Under the pieces are notes generated by a model, which saw nothing but the letters and a program-made list of their open reading frames with translations, was not told the DNA's origin and did not search any database. 8,841 nucleotides of DNA from Methanosarcinales archaeon (GTDB lineage Archaea > Halobacteriota > Methanosarcinia > Methanosarcinales > Methanogasteraceae). The DNA is taken from the NCBI GenBank assembly GCA_030605805.1, contig JAUWHQ010000075.1, positions 1 to 8,841 on the forward strand. The letters are read 5' to 3'. Within the stretch, counting starts at the first letter, position 1, and each line of letters starts with the position of its first letter. The position numbers were made by a program, and so were the translations under genes. This document shows positions 1 to 6,972 of this stretch, piece after piece.

Positions 1-59
1 AATTAAGTTGAACAAAATCAACTTTTTCGTGGACATATTCTGCGACTCCAAAAAACCCC

Positions 60-159
60 TCTCTGTGTCCCTCTGTGCTCTCTGTGGTTTTATTTCTTAT
101 GATATATTCTTTAGATTATCTCATAGATTGAACCACAGAGGGCACGGAGGGCACGGAGA
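60..159. repeat. Imperfect inverted repeat of CTCTGTG/CACGGAG units (MITE-like)
   Basis: The left arm (60-89) and right arm (131-159) are near reverse complements. Both end inward in the same nine bases (CTGTGGTT on the left, AACCACAG on the right), with a few mismatches and one indel over about 29 nt and an AT-rich loop of 41 nt. Each arm is itself made of 9-10-bp tandem units (GGGCACGGA twice in the right arm). Dispersed sequences of this style, which give spurious NHRGHGGHG peptides, are familiar from many environmental bacterial and archaeal genomes. A transcript could fold into a long hairpin. The short reading frames across it are artefacts of the repeat. Confidence 0.7.
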
Positions 160-353
160 TTGCGAATTTTGTGGTGAAACGGGTTGGTAAGAAGTAGTTT
201 CGAGAGGTATTGCCTTAAATGTACAGGTTATTCGTGCGCGGCTACAAAGTACGCGCCCAAGTATCGTGTGGAGTCTTCGAATGAATCTCACGTTACGCAA
301 ACAGCCCCAGCCCTCCGCATGGGCGCAATCGTTCAAATAGGATGAGTATGAGA
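160..353. other. Intergenic stretch without recognised gene
   Basis: No reading frame here has protein-like composition. The only structure seen is a short GCGCG/CGCGC dyad (236-240 and 252-256). A promoter for the exporter gene should lie in this stretch, but no clear TATA box was found. Confidence 0.5.
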
Positions 354-376
354 CCTCCTACTATGAGTAGAGGAGG
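354..376 (+). promoter_or_regulatory. Hairpin covering the Shine-Dalgarno of the MATE gene
   Basis: CCTCC (354-358) can pair with GGAGG (372-376), and TACT (359-362) with AGTA (366-369). This leaves an ATG triloop and a two-base GA bulge. The GGAGG is the only Shine-Dalgarno-like sequence before the ATG at 395, about 18 nt away, which is longer than usual. If the hairpin forms in the mRNA it would hide the ribosome-binding site. The pairing is read directly from the sequence; any regulatory role is inference. Confidence 0.35.
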
Positions 377-394
377 CGAAGAAACCCGACTTCC

Positions 395-1804
395 ATGACC
401 AAAGCCCCTGACGAGCCATCGCCGGGCAGGGGAGCAGACGGTGTTAAAACACTCTTTGGCGATCCCAGAAAAGCCATCATAAAACTGTCGATACCGATGA
501 TGGTGGCGATGTCGGTGCAGACGATCTACAGCATCGTTGATGCGTTCTGGGTCGCGGGTCTTGGTGCCGACGCGCTTGCTGCGATGGGTTTTGTATTCCC
601 TTTCGTCTTTGTCATCATGTCGCTTTCTAACGGGCTTGGTATCGGCGGCGGGGCTGCCATATCTCGCAGGATCGGTGCTAAGGACAAATTGGGCGCAGAC
701 AACGTGGCGGTTCATACAATCGTTATGATGGTGCTGCTTGCAGTCGGTTTTTCGGTGCCGTTCTTTCTCCTTGCCAGGGATATCTTTGTCCTGATGGGGG
801 CTTCTGGAACAACTGATCTGGCGGTCGCGTACGCCCGGATCATTTTTGCAGGGAGCATCATTATATTTTTCGTAAATGTAGCAGGCGCCATCCTGCGCGG
901 CGAGGGGGACGCAAAGCGGGCTATGTATGCCATGGTGCTGGGCGCAGGTCTGAATATCGTGCTGGACCCGATCTTCATATACACGCTTGGCATGGGCATC
1001 GAAGGTGCTGCATGGGCTACACTCGTGTCGCTTGGGGTTTCATCGGTTATCATGTCAAACTGGCTGTTTTTCAGGAAGGATACGTATGTATCATTCAAAT
1101 TCAGTGATTTTAGGTTCGATAGATGCATCATCAGGGATGTTTTCAGGGTTGGTCTGCCAGCTTCGGTTCAACAGCTTTCTATGGCGATCACGACCTTGAT
1201 AATGACCGTTCTAATCGTGATGGTCAGCAACACCGACGGGGTGGCTGTCTATTCGGTGGGATGGCGGGTCGCAACCATCGCAATAGCACCCTTAATCGGC
1301 ATCGCTACGGCGGTTGTCTCGGTAACCGGGGCAGCTTTTGGCGAACACTTATTTGAGAAAGTGAAGATTACCCACATCTATGCAACAAAGGTTGGTCTGG
1401 TCATAGAGATGATTATAGCCGCCGCAACATTCGTCTTCGCCCCTCATATAGCCGCGATCTTCACATACACAGAGGGGGCAGCGCAGATCGCCCCTGACCT
1501 GACAACGTTTCTCAGGATAGTATGCATCTTCTATCCAACCGTGTCGCTCGGAATGCTGTCATCCTCGATGTTTCAGGGTGTGGGCAGAGGGATGGATGCG
1601 CTTACCGTAACGATTCTACGAACGCTTGTCTTAACGCCGCTTTTTGCGGTTCTGTTCGCTTTCACTCTCGGGATGGGGCTGACCGGGATCTGGTGGGGTC
1701 TGGTTGCAGGAAACGTCATCGGATCGGTGGTGGCTTTTGGGTGGGCAAGGCTTTACGTGAGCAGGCTGGTAAAAACAAAAAAAGTATTTATTCGAGCTCA
1801 TTGA
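395..1804 (+). CDS. MATE-family multidrug/organic-ion efflux transporter
   Basis: A 469-residue membrane protein of typical length for the multidrug and toxic compound extrusion family (about 450-480 residues, 12 helices), which export organic cations or other small molecules in exchange for Na+ or H+. The first repeat shows family hallmarks: LSIPMMVAM near residues 31-39, VDAFWVAGLGADALAAMG at 48-65 and GLGIGGGAAISRRIGAKD at 80-97. The second repeat begins near residue 245 with VFRVGLPASVQQLSMAI, which mirrors the first. Hydrophobic segments continue to a short basic tail. The ATG at 395 is the start that gives a cytoplasmic N-terminus before helix 1; the nearest Shine-Dalgarno, at 372-376, is rather far. 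The substrate cannot be told from sequence. The gene ends 66 nt before the sensor kinase on the same strand, but that spacer holds its own promoter-like sequence, so co-transcription is uncertain. Confidence 0.93.
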   Translation: MTKAPDEPSPGRGADGVKTLFGDPRKAIIKLSIPMMVAMSVQTIYSIVDAFWVAGLGADALAAMGFVFPFVFVIMSLSNGLGIGGGAAISRRIGAKDKLGADNVAVHTIVMMVLLAVGFSVPFFLLARDIFVLMGASGTTDLAVAYARIIFAGSIIIFFVNVAGAILRGEGDAKRAMYAMVLGAGLNIVLDPIFIYTLGMGIEGAAWATLVSLGVSSVIMSNWLFFRKDTYVSFKFSDFRFDRCIIRDVFRVGLPASVQQLSMAITTLIMTVLIVMVSNTDGVAVYSVGWRVATIAIAPLIGIATAVVSVTGAAFGEHLFEKVKITHIYATKVGLVIEMIIAAATFVFAPHIAAIFTYTEGAAQIAPDLTTFLRIVCIFYPTVSLGMLSSSMFQGVGRGMDALTVTILRTLVLTPLFAVLFAFTLGMGLTGIWWGLVAGNVIGSVVAFGWARLYVSRLVKTKKVFIRAH

Positions 1805-1810
1805 ACCGAT

Positions 1811-1870
1811 ACAATTATATATCAATATCACAAATAAGAGAGTGCCTGAACTGTCCGGAGGCAAACCATC
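1811..1870 (+). promoter_or_regulatory. Putative TATA box and Shine-Dalgarno of the sensor kinase
   Basis: The 66-nt spacer has an archaeal TATA-like stretch (TTATATA at 1815-1821 within an AT-rich run). GGAGG at 1857-1861 sits 9 nt before the ATG at 1871, a good ribosome-binding site. Transcription starting about 25 nt after the TATA box would give a leader of roughly 25-30 nt. No BRE was verified. Confidence 0.5.
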
Positions 1871-4579
1871 ATGAAAGATATCGGGAGGATGCCGGGGGGA
1901 AGCGCGGAATGGTACAAGATCGCCACAATGATGATTCTGCTTTCCGGTTGCTGCACGATCACATACTACTTCCATCTGGTGCTCGGAACAGGCGCGGTCT
2001 TCAGCCACCTCTTCTATATCCCGATAATCCTTGCAGCCCTGTGGTGGAGGTGGAAAGGTCTCTTCGCGGCTATATTCCTTGCAGCACTTCTGGTCTTCAG
2101 CCATCTTTTCCTGAGACCGGATGTAACAACTATTTATGATTATATCAGAGCCCCCATGCTCATACTCGTCTCCATCACGATCGTTGTTCTGGTGGAGCAG
2201 GTTGTGCGTGCAGAGCATCAGGCTCACTTGAGCAGCATCTTCAAAACCATCAAGAATGTCAACCAGCTGGTCGTGACCACGAAGGATCGGGACAGGCTAC
2301 TCAGACAGGTCTGTGATACCGTGACCGGGGAAGAGCGGTACTGCGCATCGTGTATCGCGTGTTTCAGCGGCGATTCATTCACATCGGTTGCAAATTCCTG
2401 CCCTGGTGATGACATCTCCCGTTTCTGCGACAGTATGGCAAGCAGTGATCCTCCCAGGTGTGTCAGGGACGTGCTTGCCAGGGAAGATCTGGTTAATGTC
2501 ATGAACAGACCCGAGGATTGCGCGGGTTGTCCCTTTGAGAGTACCTGTGCCGGCAGTGATGTTGCGGTCGCTCGCATCGAACATGCCGGCAAGCGGTCCG
2601 GGTTGTTCGCCATAATATTCTTGCCCGATGTCAGAGTCAGGAAGGGAGAGAAAGAACTGCTGAAAGAGGTAGCAAGCAACATAGCGATCGCTCTTGACAA
2701 TATGGAGCTGGAAGAGAAGCGTAAACAGACCGAGGAGGCGTTGCAGGAGAGTGAAGCCGTATACAGGGCGGTATTTGAGAACACGGTTGACGGGATTGCC
2801 ATATATGAGGCTGTAGACGATGGCAGGGATTTTGTCTTCGCAGATATCAATAAAGGGAGTGAAGCGATCGATGATATCAAGCGCGAAGAGGTGATCGGCA
2901 GGAGCGTTCTTGAGGTGTTCCCTGGTGTTGAGGATTTCGGGCTTCTTGAGGTCTTCCGGAGGGTGTGGGCGACAGGCACGCCTGAACATCACCCGATCAG
3001 CCTGTATCAGGACGACAGGATTGCCGGATGGAGAGAGCATTTTGTTTACAAGCTGCCATCGGGAGAGATTGTTGCGGTCTATCACGATGAAACTGATCGT
3101 AAAATCGCAGAAGAAGCGTTGAAGAGATCAGAGATGCAGCTAATAGAGACAAAAGATTATCTGACAAATGTTATCGAGAGTTCTGCCGATGCAATCGTGG
3201 TTGTGGACTCAGGCGGGATCATGCGTGACTGGAATGCCGGGGCAGAGTGCTACATGGGCTACACGGCGGAGGAGGTGCTTGGAACGCACAACAGAAGGTT
3301 CTTCGCAGATCCAAAGGAAGCCGACCGGATAATGGAGATGATGAAGAGAGAAGGAAAGATCAGGCACCACAGGACGATTGTGATCAGAAAGGACGGAACA
3401 CCGGTCCATATCAGCATGTCTGTGGCGATGTTGAAGGACAATGATGGTGTGCCGATCGGCACGGTCAGGGTGAGCAGGGATATCACGAAAGAAGTGGAAT
3501 TTGAGGCAAAAATAAAGGAAGAGCGGGATAATCTGGATTTGATGTTTGAAGCGATGGCTGATGGGGTGTACGTGGTATCAGACGACTATAAGATAGAGTT
3601 TATGAACCGGGTCCTGATCAATATATTCGGAGATCAGGCAGGCAGCACCTGCTACAAAGCGTTCCATAATCGGGAAGAGCTCTGTCCGCTATGTAAGAAT
3701 CCAGGGGTGCTGAAAGGAGAGACCGCACGGTGGGAATGGTACTCCCGCAAGATGGATAAGACGTACGACATCATTGAGACGCCTCTTAAGAATATCGACG
3801 GCAGCATATCGAAATTAACGATATTCAGGGACATTACCAGGCGCAAACTGGCAGAGAAGCGCATCGAGGATGAATACCACCGCGCAGAATTTTATAACGA
3901 TATCATGGGGCACGATATCAACAATATGAATCAGGTCACGATCGGCTATCTTGATCTCATGTTGGAGATGCCTGACTTCCCTGATAAATTCAAGAAACCT
4001 GTCCGGACCGCGCTCAAACATGCCAAAAAGAGTGCAAGCTTCATATCCAACGTGAAAACGCTCTCGAGGGTTCGATCAGGCGAGATCGAACTAAAGGAGA
4101 TTGATATATACCCGGCATTTGCAAGCGCTGTCGAAGATGCAAAACCGGTGCCAAAGGAAGTCAGGATCAATTCAAACATAACCGAAGGGCAGTATTTCAT
4201 CATGGGCAGCGATCTGCTCTTTGATGTCTTTGCAAATCTCCTGAACAACGCGGTCAAGTTCGACGCGCATGAGGTTGTTGAGATCGACGTCAATATCGAT
4301 TCATCAGAGGATGGTAGGCAGTGGCAAATCGAGGTTGCGGATCACGGGCACGGCATAAGCGACGAGTACAAAGAGGTGATATTCAACCGCCTGGAACAGG
4401 CTGGCGAGAGCAGTCAGGGCTCAGGACTCGGGCTTACTATCGTGAAGAACGTTGTTGAGAGTTATGGGGGGGCGGTCTGGGTCGAGGACAGGGTCAAGGA
4501 CGACCAGACCTGTGGGAGTAAGTTTGTTATAAGTCTTCCAAAAGGGGTACGCCATGGCAACGATACTCATAGTGGATGA
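1871..4579 (+). CDS. Membrane-bound multi-PAS sensor histidine kinase with Cys-rich GAF-like domain
   Basis: A 902-residue two-component sensor kinase. Residues about 15-110 form roughly four membrane helices. A cytoplasmic GAF-like region (about 115-280) follows and is unusually rich in cysteine: ten between residues 148 and 226, including C158xxC161xxC164 and C217xxC220xxxxxC226. Three PAS domains come next, at about 293-412, 429-541 and 553-658; the third has C594 and C605xxC608. The phosphoacceptor is H681 in the H-box IMGHDINNMNQ. The ATPase domain has an N-box (NLLNNAVKF, 789-797), G1 box DHGHGI (824-829), F-box region (IFNRLEQ, from 837) and G2 box GSGLGL (850-855), so the kinase looks intact. 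GGAGG 9 nt upstream supports the start. It should phosphorylate the receiver protein encoded by the overlapping next gene. The signal is unknown; the cysteines suggest a redox, metal or cofactor cue (inference). Confidence 0.93.
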   Translation: MKDIGRMPGGSAEWYKIATMMILLSGCCTITYYFHLVLGTGAVFSHLFYIPIILAALWWRWKGLFAAIFLAALLVFSHLFLRPDVTTIYDYIRAPMLILVSITIVVLVEQVVRAEHQAHLSSIFKTIKNVNQLVVTTKDRDRLLRQVCDTVTGEERYCASCIACFSGDSFTSVANSCPGDDISRFCDSMASSDPPRCVRDVLAREDLVNVMNRPEDCAGCPFESTCAGSDVAVARIEHAGKRSGLFAIIFLPDVRVRKGEKELLKEVASNIAIALDNMELEEKRKQTEEALQESEAVYRAVFENTVDGIAIYEAVDDGRDFVFADINKGSEAIDDIKREEVIGRSVLEVFPGVEDFGLLEVFRRVWATGTPEHHPISLYQDDRIAGWREHFVYKLPSGEIVAVYHDETDRKIAEEALKRSEMQLIETKDYLTNVIESSADAIVVVDSGGIMRDWNAGAECYMGYTAEEVLGTHNRRFFADPKEADRIMEMMKREGKIRHHRTIVIRKDGTPVHISMSVAMLKDNDGVPIGTVRVSRDITKEVEFEAKIKEERDNLDLMFEAMADGVYVVSDDYKIEFMNRVLINIFGDQAGSTCYKAFHNREELCPLCKNPGVLKGETARWEWYSRKMDKTYDIIETPLKNIDGSISKLTIFRDITRRKLAEKRIEDEYHRAEFYNDIMGHDINNMNQVTIGYLDLMLEMPDFPDKFKKPVRTALKHAKKSASFISNVKTLSRVRSGEIELKEIDIYPAFASAVEDAKPVPKEVRINSNITEGQYFIMGSDLLFDVFANLLNNAVKFDAHEVVEIDVNIDSSEDGRQWQIEVADHGHGISDEYKEVIFNRLEQAGESSQGSGLGLTIVKNVVESYGGAVWVEDRVKDDQTCGSKFVISLPKGVRHGNDTHSG

Positions 4580-4916
4580 TGAGCCCGCACTCCATGAACT
4601 GTACAGCGAGATTCTTGAGATGAACGGGCACGAGATCGTTGCAAACGCTTACGACGGCGATGAGGCGGTTAGAATGTTCAAATCGATGGATACACCTCCC
4701 GAGATCGTGATCATGGATCACCGGATGCCGAATAAGAACGGAATCAAGGCTACAAAGGAGATACTGGAGATCAACTCAGATGCAAAGATCATATTCGCGA
4801 GTGCTGATGATGCGGTCAAGAGCAGTGCACTTGAGTCCGGAGCATACCGGTTTATGCTAAAACCATTCAATGTGAAGAATCTGCTGGCAGAGATCGAAGA
4901 GATGATCGAGGCATAA
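4554..4916 (+). CDS. Stand-alone receiver-domain response regulator
   Basis: A 120-residue protein that is a single CheY-like receiver domain. The acidic pair D8-D9, phosphoacceptor D55 (IVIMDHRMP), S83 in the conserved Ser/Thr position and K103 followed by P104 are all present, so it should accept phosphate. There is no DNA-binding or enzymatic output domain; it must act by protein contact or phosphotransfer, as is common for archaeal receiver-only proteins. Its ATG lies inside the kinase gene, giving a 26-bp overlap in another frame, with AAAGGGG (4541-4547) as likely ribosome-binding site. This implies translational coupling and a cognate pair. The gene ends 3 bp before the end of the convergent lipoprotein gene, so the transcripts probably overlap. 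Confidence 0.93.
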   Translation: MATILIVDDEPALHELYSEILEMNGHEIVANAYDGDEAVRMFKSMDTPPEIVIMDHRMPNKNGIKATKEILEINSDAKIIFASADDAVKSSALESGAYRFMLKPFNVKNLLAEIEEMIEA

Positions 4917-4919
4917 GTT

Positions 4920-5366
4920 TCAGATAACGATATTTGTCGTGTTCATCGCGATGCGGTCGCCGTCCTCGTTGTTCACAGTGACGATCACACGCACATCAGA
5001 CCCGTCAGGCGGCACGGCTCTCAAGCCGACCGTGATCTCATAGTTTCCAGGACCGGTGTACGGAACCGAGGTCCAGTAGTCGATGCGGTGGCTGGTATAG
5101 ATCACATGCACGTACACGCCGGGCAGGTTCGGAGGAATGTCCTTTGGATATTTCAGAAGATTAATCTCCTCTGTACCAGCGTCAACGGCTGTGATCTGTG
5201 GTATCACACCGTCTCCGAGTGGCACCTCATCGATCGTTGCACTCACCTGCACGACCTTCTTCGTCTTGAAAACGTCACCCGCATCCAGACAGCCGTGCAC
5301 GGAAACGGCAAGCAGCATAATCAACGACACGACAAAAATCGCATGTTTCAATCCTTTTCCGGTCAT
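4920..5366 (-). CDS. Small secreted lipoprotein of unknown function
   Basis: A 148-residue protein whose family I do not recognise. It starts with a basic N-terminus, a hydrophobic stretch (about residues 9-23) and VHGC with C26, which fits a lipoprotein signal peptide, so it is probably anchored on the outer face of the cytoplasmic membrane. The mature part is rich in beta-forming residues, Val, Thr and Pro, with alternating patterns such as VRVIVTVNNEDG. This suggests an Ig-like or other beta-sandwich fold (inference). GGTGA lies about 5 nt before the ATG. The start is 24 nt downstream of the stop of the tetraheme cytochrome on the same strand, so the two are almost certainly co-transcribed. 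It may anchor or assemble the cytochrome. Confidence 0.75.
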   Translation of the reverse strand: MTGKGLKHAIFVVSLIMLLAVSVHGCLDAGDVFKTKKVVQVSATIDEVPLGDGVIPQITAVDAGTEEINLLKYPKDIPPNLPGVYVHVIYTSHRIDYWTSVPYTGPGNYEITVGLRAVPPDGSDVRVIVTVNNEDGDRIAMNTTNIVI

Positions 5367-5390
5367 TTATATCACCATTATGGCATTTAA

Positions 5391-5942
5391 TCAATCATCA
5401 TAACTTGTTCTGTTCGTTCCAAGGTCGTCCGACCCGTTCCAGCTCACGGCATAGCCACTTTTGTCGCAACTCACGATGTAGCTCAGGTATGCCATGCGTG
5501 TCCGCTTGAGTGCCACATCGGTGTGGGTGTGGCAGGCGATACATGCCGCGTTCGGGCGATCCGGCTGAAGTTTCATGCTCTCGTTATAGAACCTGGTATG
5601 CACCTCGCCCTCGTTGCCCAGTTCATCCGGCACATGCGGATGGCAGTCGATACATTCGATCGATATGGCTGTGTGCGGCGTGTCGGCTGGCACATCGAGC
5701 CATGTGAGGTTAAACGAGATCGGGACGCTGTAATCGAGATCCGTGTTCTGATGGCAGTCGCCGCATGTGATGTTTGCGTGTGCGCCGGTGGATGTAAACT
5801 CCTCATATATCGTTGCATGGCACTTCCTGCAGTTCGAGGGATCACAGAGATGTTCGCCGAAGCCAAGCCCGGCGGTCACAAAGGCAAGGGACATGGCTAT
5901 AATTCCGGCAGCGATCCACAGGAACCGCACACTTGTTTTCAT
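5391..5942 (-). CDS. Secreted tetraheme c-type cytochrome
   Basis: A 183-residue protein with a signal peptide (hydrophobic residues about 7-24) and four CxxCH heme-attachment motifs at residues 38-42, 60-64, 97-101 and 134-138. Six further histidines (31, 55, 90, 103, 115, 140) are enough to give bis-His ligation of all four hemes. No membrane anchor follows the signal peptide, so it is probably extracellular or held at the surface; NxS/T sequons (such as NIT at 57 and NLT at 78) would allow archaeal N-glycosylation. After the fourth heme comes a 45-residue tail with CDKSGY and LGTNRT, shared with the pentaheme protein upstream. The lipoprotein gene follows by 24 nt. Function is probably electron transfer outside the membrane. 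No clear Shine-Dalgarno precedes the start; a TATA-like box 28 nt upstream suggests a leaderless message. Confidence 0.9.
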   Translation of the reverse strand: MKTSVRFLWIAAGIIAMSLAFVTAGLGFGEHLCDPSNCRKCHATIYEEFTSTGAHANITCGDCHQNTDLDYSVPISFNLTWLDVPADTPHTAISIECIDCHPHVPDELGNEGEVHTRFYNESMKLQPDRPNAACIACHTHTDVALKRTRMAYLSYIVSCDKSGYAVSWNGSDDLGTNRTSYDD

Positions 5943-5965
5943 AAGTGTTCATCGGTGCTGGTAGG

Positions 5966-5979
5966 CATATATTCTTTTT
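5966..5979 (-). promoter_or_regulatory. Putative TATA box of the tetraheme cytochrome
   Basis: Read on the minus strand this is AAAAAGAATATATG, an archaeal TATA-like sequence centred about 28 nt before the ATG at 5942. That places the start of transcription at or within a few bases of the start codon. A second AT-rich candidate (TTTAATATATTTTT) lies near 6006-6018. Confidence 0.4.
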
Positions 5980-6005
5980 GGTGAGGGGGGCGGGGGAGCA
6001 ACAGA

Positions 6006-6041
6006 AAAATATATTAAAAACGATTTTTTCACAAAAAATCG
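6006..6041 (-). terminator. Hairpin plus T-tract, possible terminator after the pentaheme gene
   Basis: On the minus strand a perfect 9-bp stem with a 3-nt loop (6041 to 6021) is followed at once by TTTTTAATATATTTTT. This has the look of a T-rich archaeal terminator placed about 190 nt after the pentaheme stop codon. The same T/A-rich tract could instead serve as a promoter element for the tetraheme gene. Confidence 0.3.
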
Positions 6042-6124
6042 AGTAAAACTGCCCTCCGGGTCGGAAGGTCAGTTTTTGATCAAACTTTTGTGAAAAGTTT
6101 GCGAGTAAGAAATGCCCTCCGGGT
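6021..6124. repeat. Two tandem hairpin-plus-tail repeat units
   Basis: Unit 1 (6021-6061) and unit 2 (6081-6124) have the same plan: a perfect 9-bp stem with a 3-nt loop (6021-6041, loop CAC; 6081-6101, loop GTG), then GAGTAA, then TGCCCTCCGGGT (6050-6061 and 6113-6124). The stems differ in sequence (CGATTTTTT versus CAAACTTTT) but each is perfectly self-complementary. Between them AAAACTG (6045-6051) pairs with CAGTTTT (6070-6076) to give a further imperfect hairpin. This resembles dispersed intergenic palindromic elements of archaea and bacteria; its family is not identified. Confidence 0.75.
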
Positions 6125-6224
6125 GGGGGCTGACGATATACTTTTCCGTGAATGAAAATGGTGCGTAGAGTGACTGGACGTTATAACGTTGTAGGGTCTA
6201 TGCCACAAGATATAACCGCTAATC

Positions 6225-6956
6225 CTATCCGGACGTACTGCCAAATACCGTTCGGTTCGTTCCGAGGTTATCTGACGTGTTCCACGTAACGTTGTAGCCG
6301 CTCTTGTCGCAGGTCACATGGTAGCTAACATACGCATTGCGCGTCCATGTGATGTTCACGCCGGTGCGGGAATGGCAGCCGAGACAGGCTTCGTTTGCAT
6401 CGGATAGTCCGGTTTCTTCGTCCTTCATGGCGAGGTAGAATGATCGGTGTGCTGCGCGCGGGTGTAAGAGTTCGTCATCAACGTGGTCGATGAACGCCTC
6501 CCCGATAAGCCCGTTCGACGGATCATGGCATTTCAAACATCCATCTACATCGGCGAAGGACGTCATCTCATATCTGCTCCCTAACTCGTGCATTGCAGTC
6601 GCATTAAGATCGCCACTATGGCAGGCAAGACATGACACAATGCTTGCAGCATGAGCTGGTGAGTGTCCACTCTCTCCTGCATGATAATAATCATCGACAT
6701 CTATGGTCACGTTATGGCACTCCTCACATTCGAAGTGGTGGGTGCTACCATTTTGATATACATGTGGTCTATGCTGACTGTACGCCCCACCCCTCATCTC
6801 CTCATACTCAAGCCAGTGGCACTTCTCACAGGGAATCCCCTGATCCTTCGGATCATACCAAGCATGCTGCCCTGCAAACATCGAAACCGTTGCTGGTAAT
6901 GCAAACAAACCAACCGCCACAACCGCTGTCGAGAGGAGGAATAATTTGGTTTTCAT
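6225..6956 (-). CDS. Secreted pentaheme c-type cytochrome
   Basis: A 243-residue protein with a signal peptide (residues about 4-29) and five CxxCH motifs at residues 43-47, 77-81, 109-113, 140-144 and 191-195. Thirteen other histidines, many in pairs or near the motifs (for example H73-H74, H98, H102), make bis-His heme ligation likely. No transmembrane anchor is seen after the signal peptide, and NxS/T sequons are frequent. The C-terminal 46 residues from the last heme match the tetraheme protein at 29 positions by eye, including CDKSGY and LGTNRT, so the two share this module by duplication. AGGGAAG lies about 6 nt before the ATG and could be a weak ribosome-binding site. The role is probably extracellular electron transfer; specific partner and acceptor are unknown. 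A nitrite- or hydroxylamine-type enzyme seems unlikely at this size. Confidence 0.9.
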   Translation of the reverse strand: MKTKLFLLSTAVVAVGLFALPATVSMFAGQHAWYDPKDQGIPCEKCHWLEYEEMRGGAYSQHRPHVYQNGSTHHFECEECHNVTIDVDDYYHAGESGHSPAHAASIVSCLACHSGDLNATAMHELGSRYEMTSFADVDGCLKCHDPSNGLIGEAFIDHVDDELLHPRAAHRSFYLAMKDEETGLSDANEACLGCHSRTGVNITWTRNAYVSYHVTCDKSGYNVTWNTSDNLGTNRTVFGSTSG

Positions 6957-6972
6957 CAGACTTCCCTGCCAT

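Noticed and set aside
8..190. 60-codon frame with NHRGHGGHGD
   Set aside because: The peptide is the translation of the inverted repeat at 60-159, not a gene.
1522..2139. 205-codon + strand frame across the MATE/kinase junction
   Set aside because: It overlaps two well-supported genes in another frame and its product has no motif. It is a shadow frame.
5523..5984. 153-codon + strand frame opposite the tetraheme cytochrome
   Set aside because: It is antisense to a gene with four exact CxxCH motifs. Its Cys/His content is a by-product of the opposite strand.
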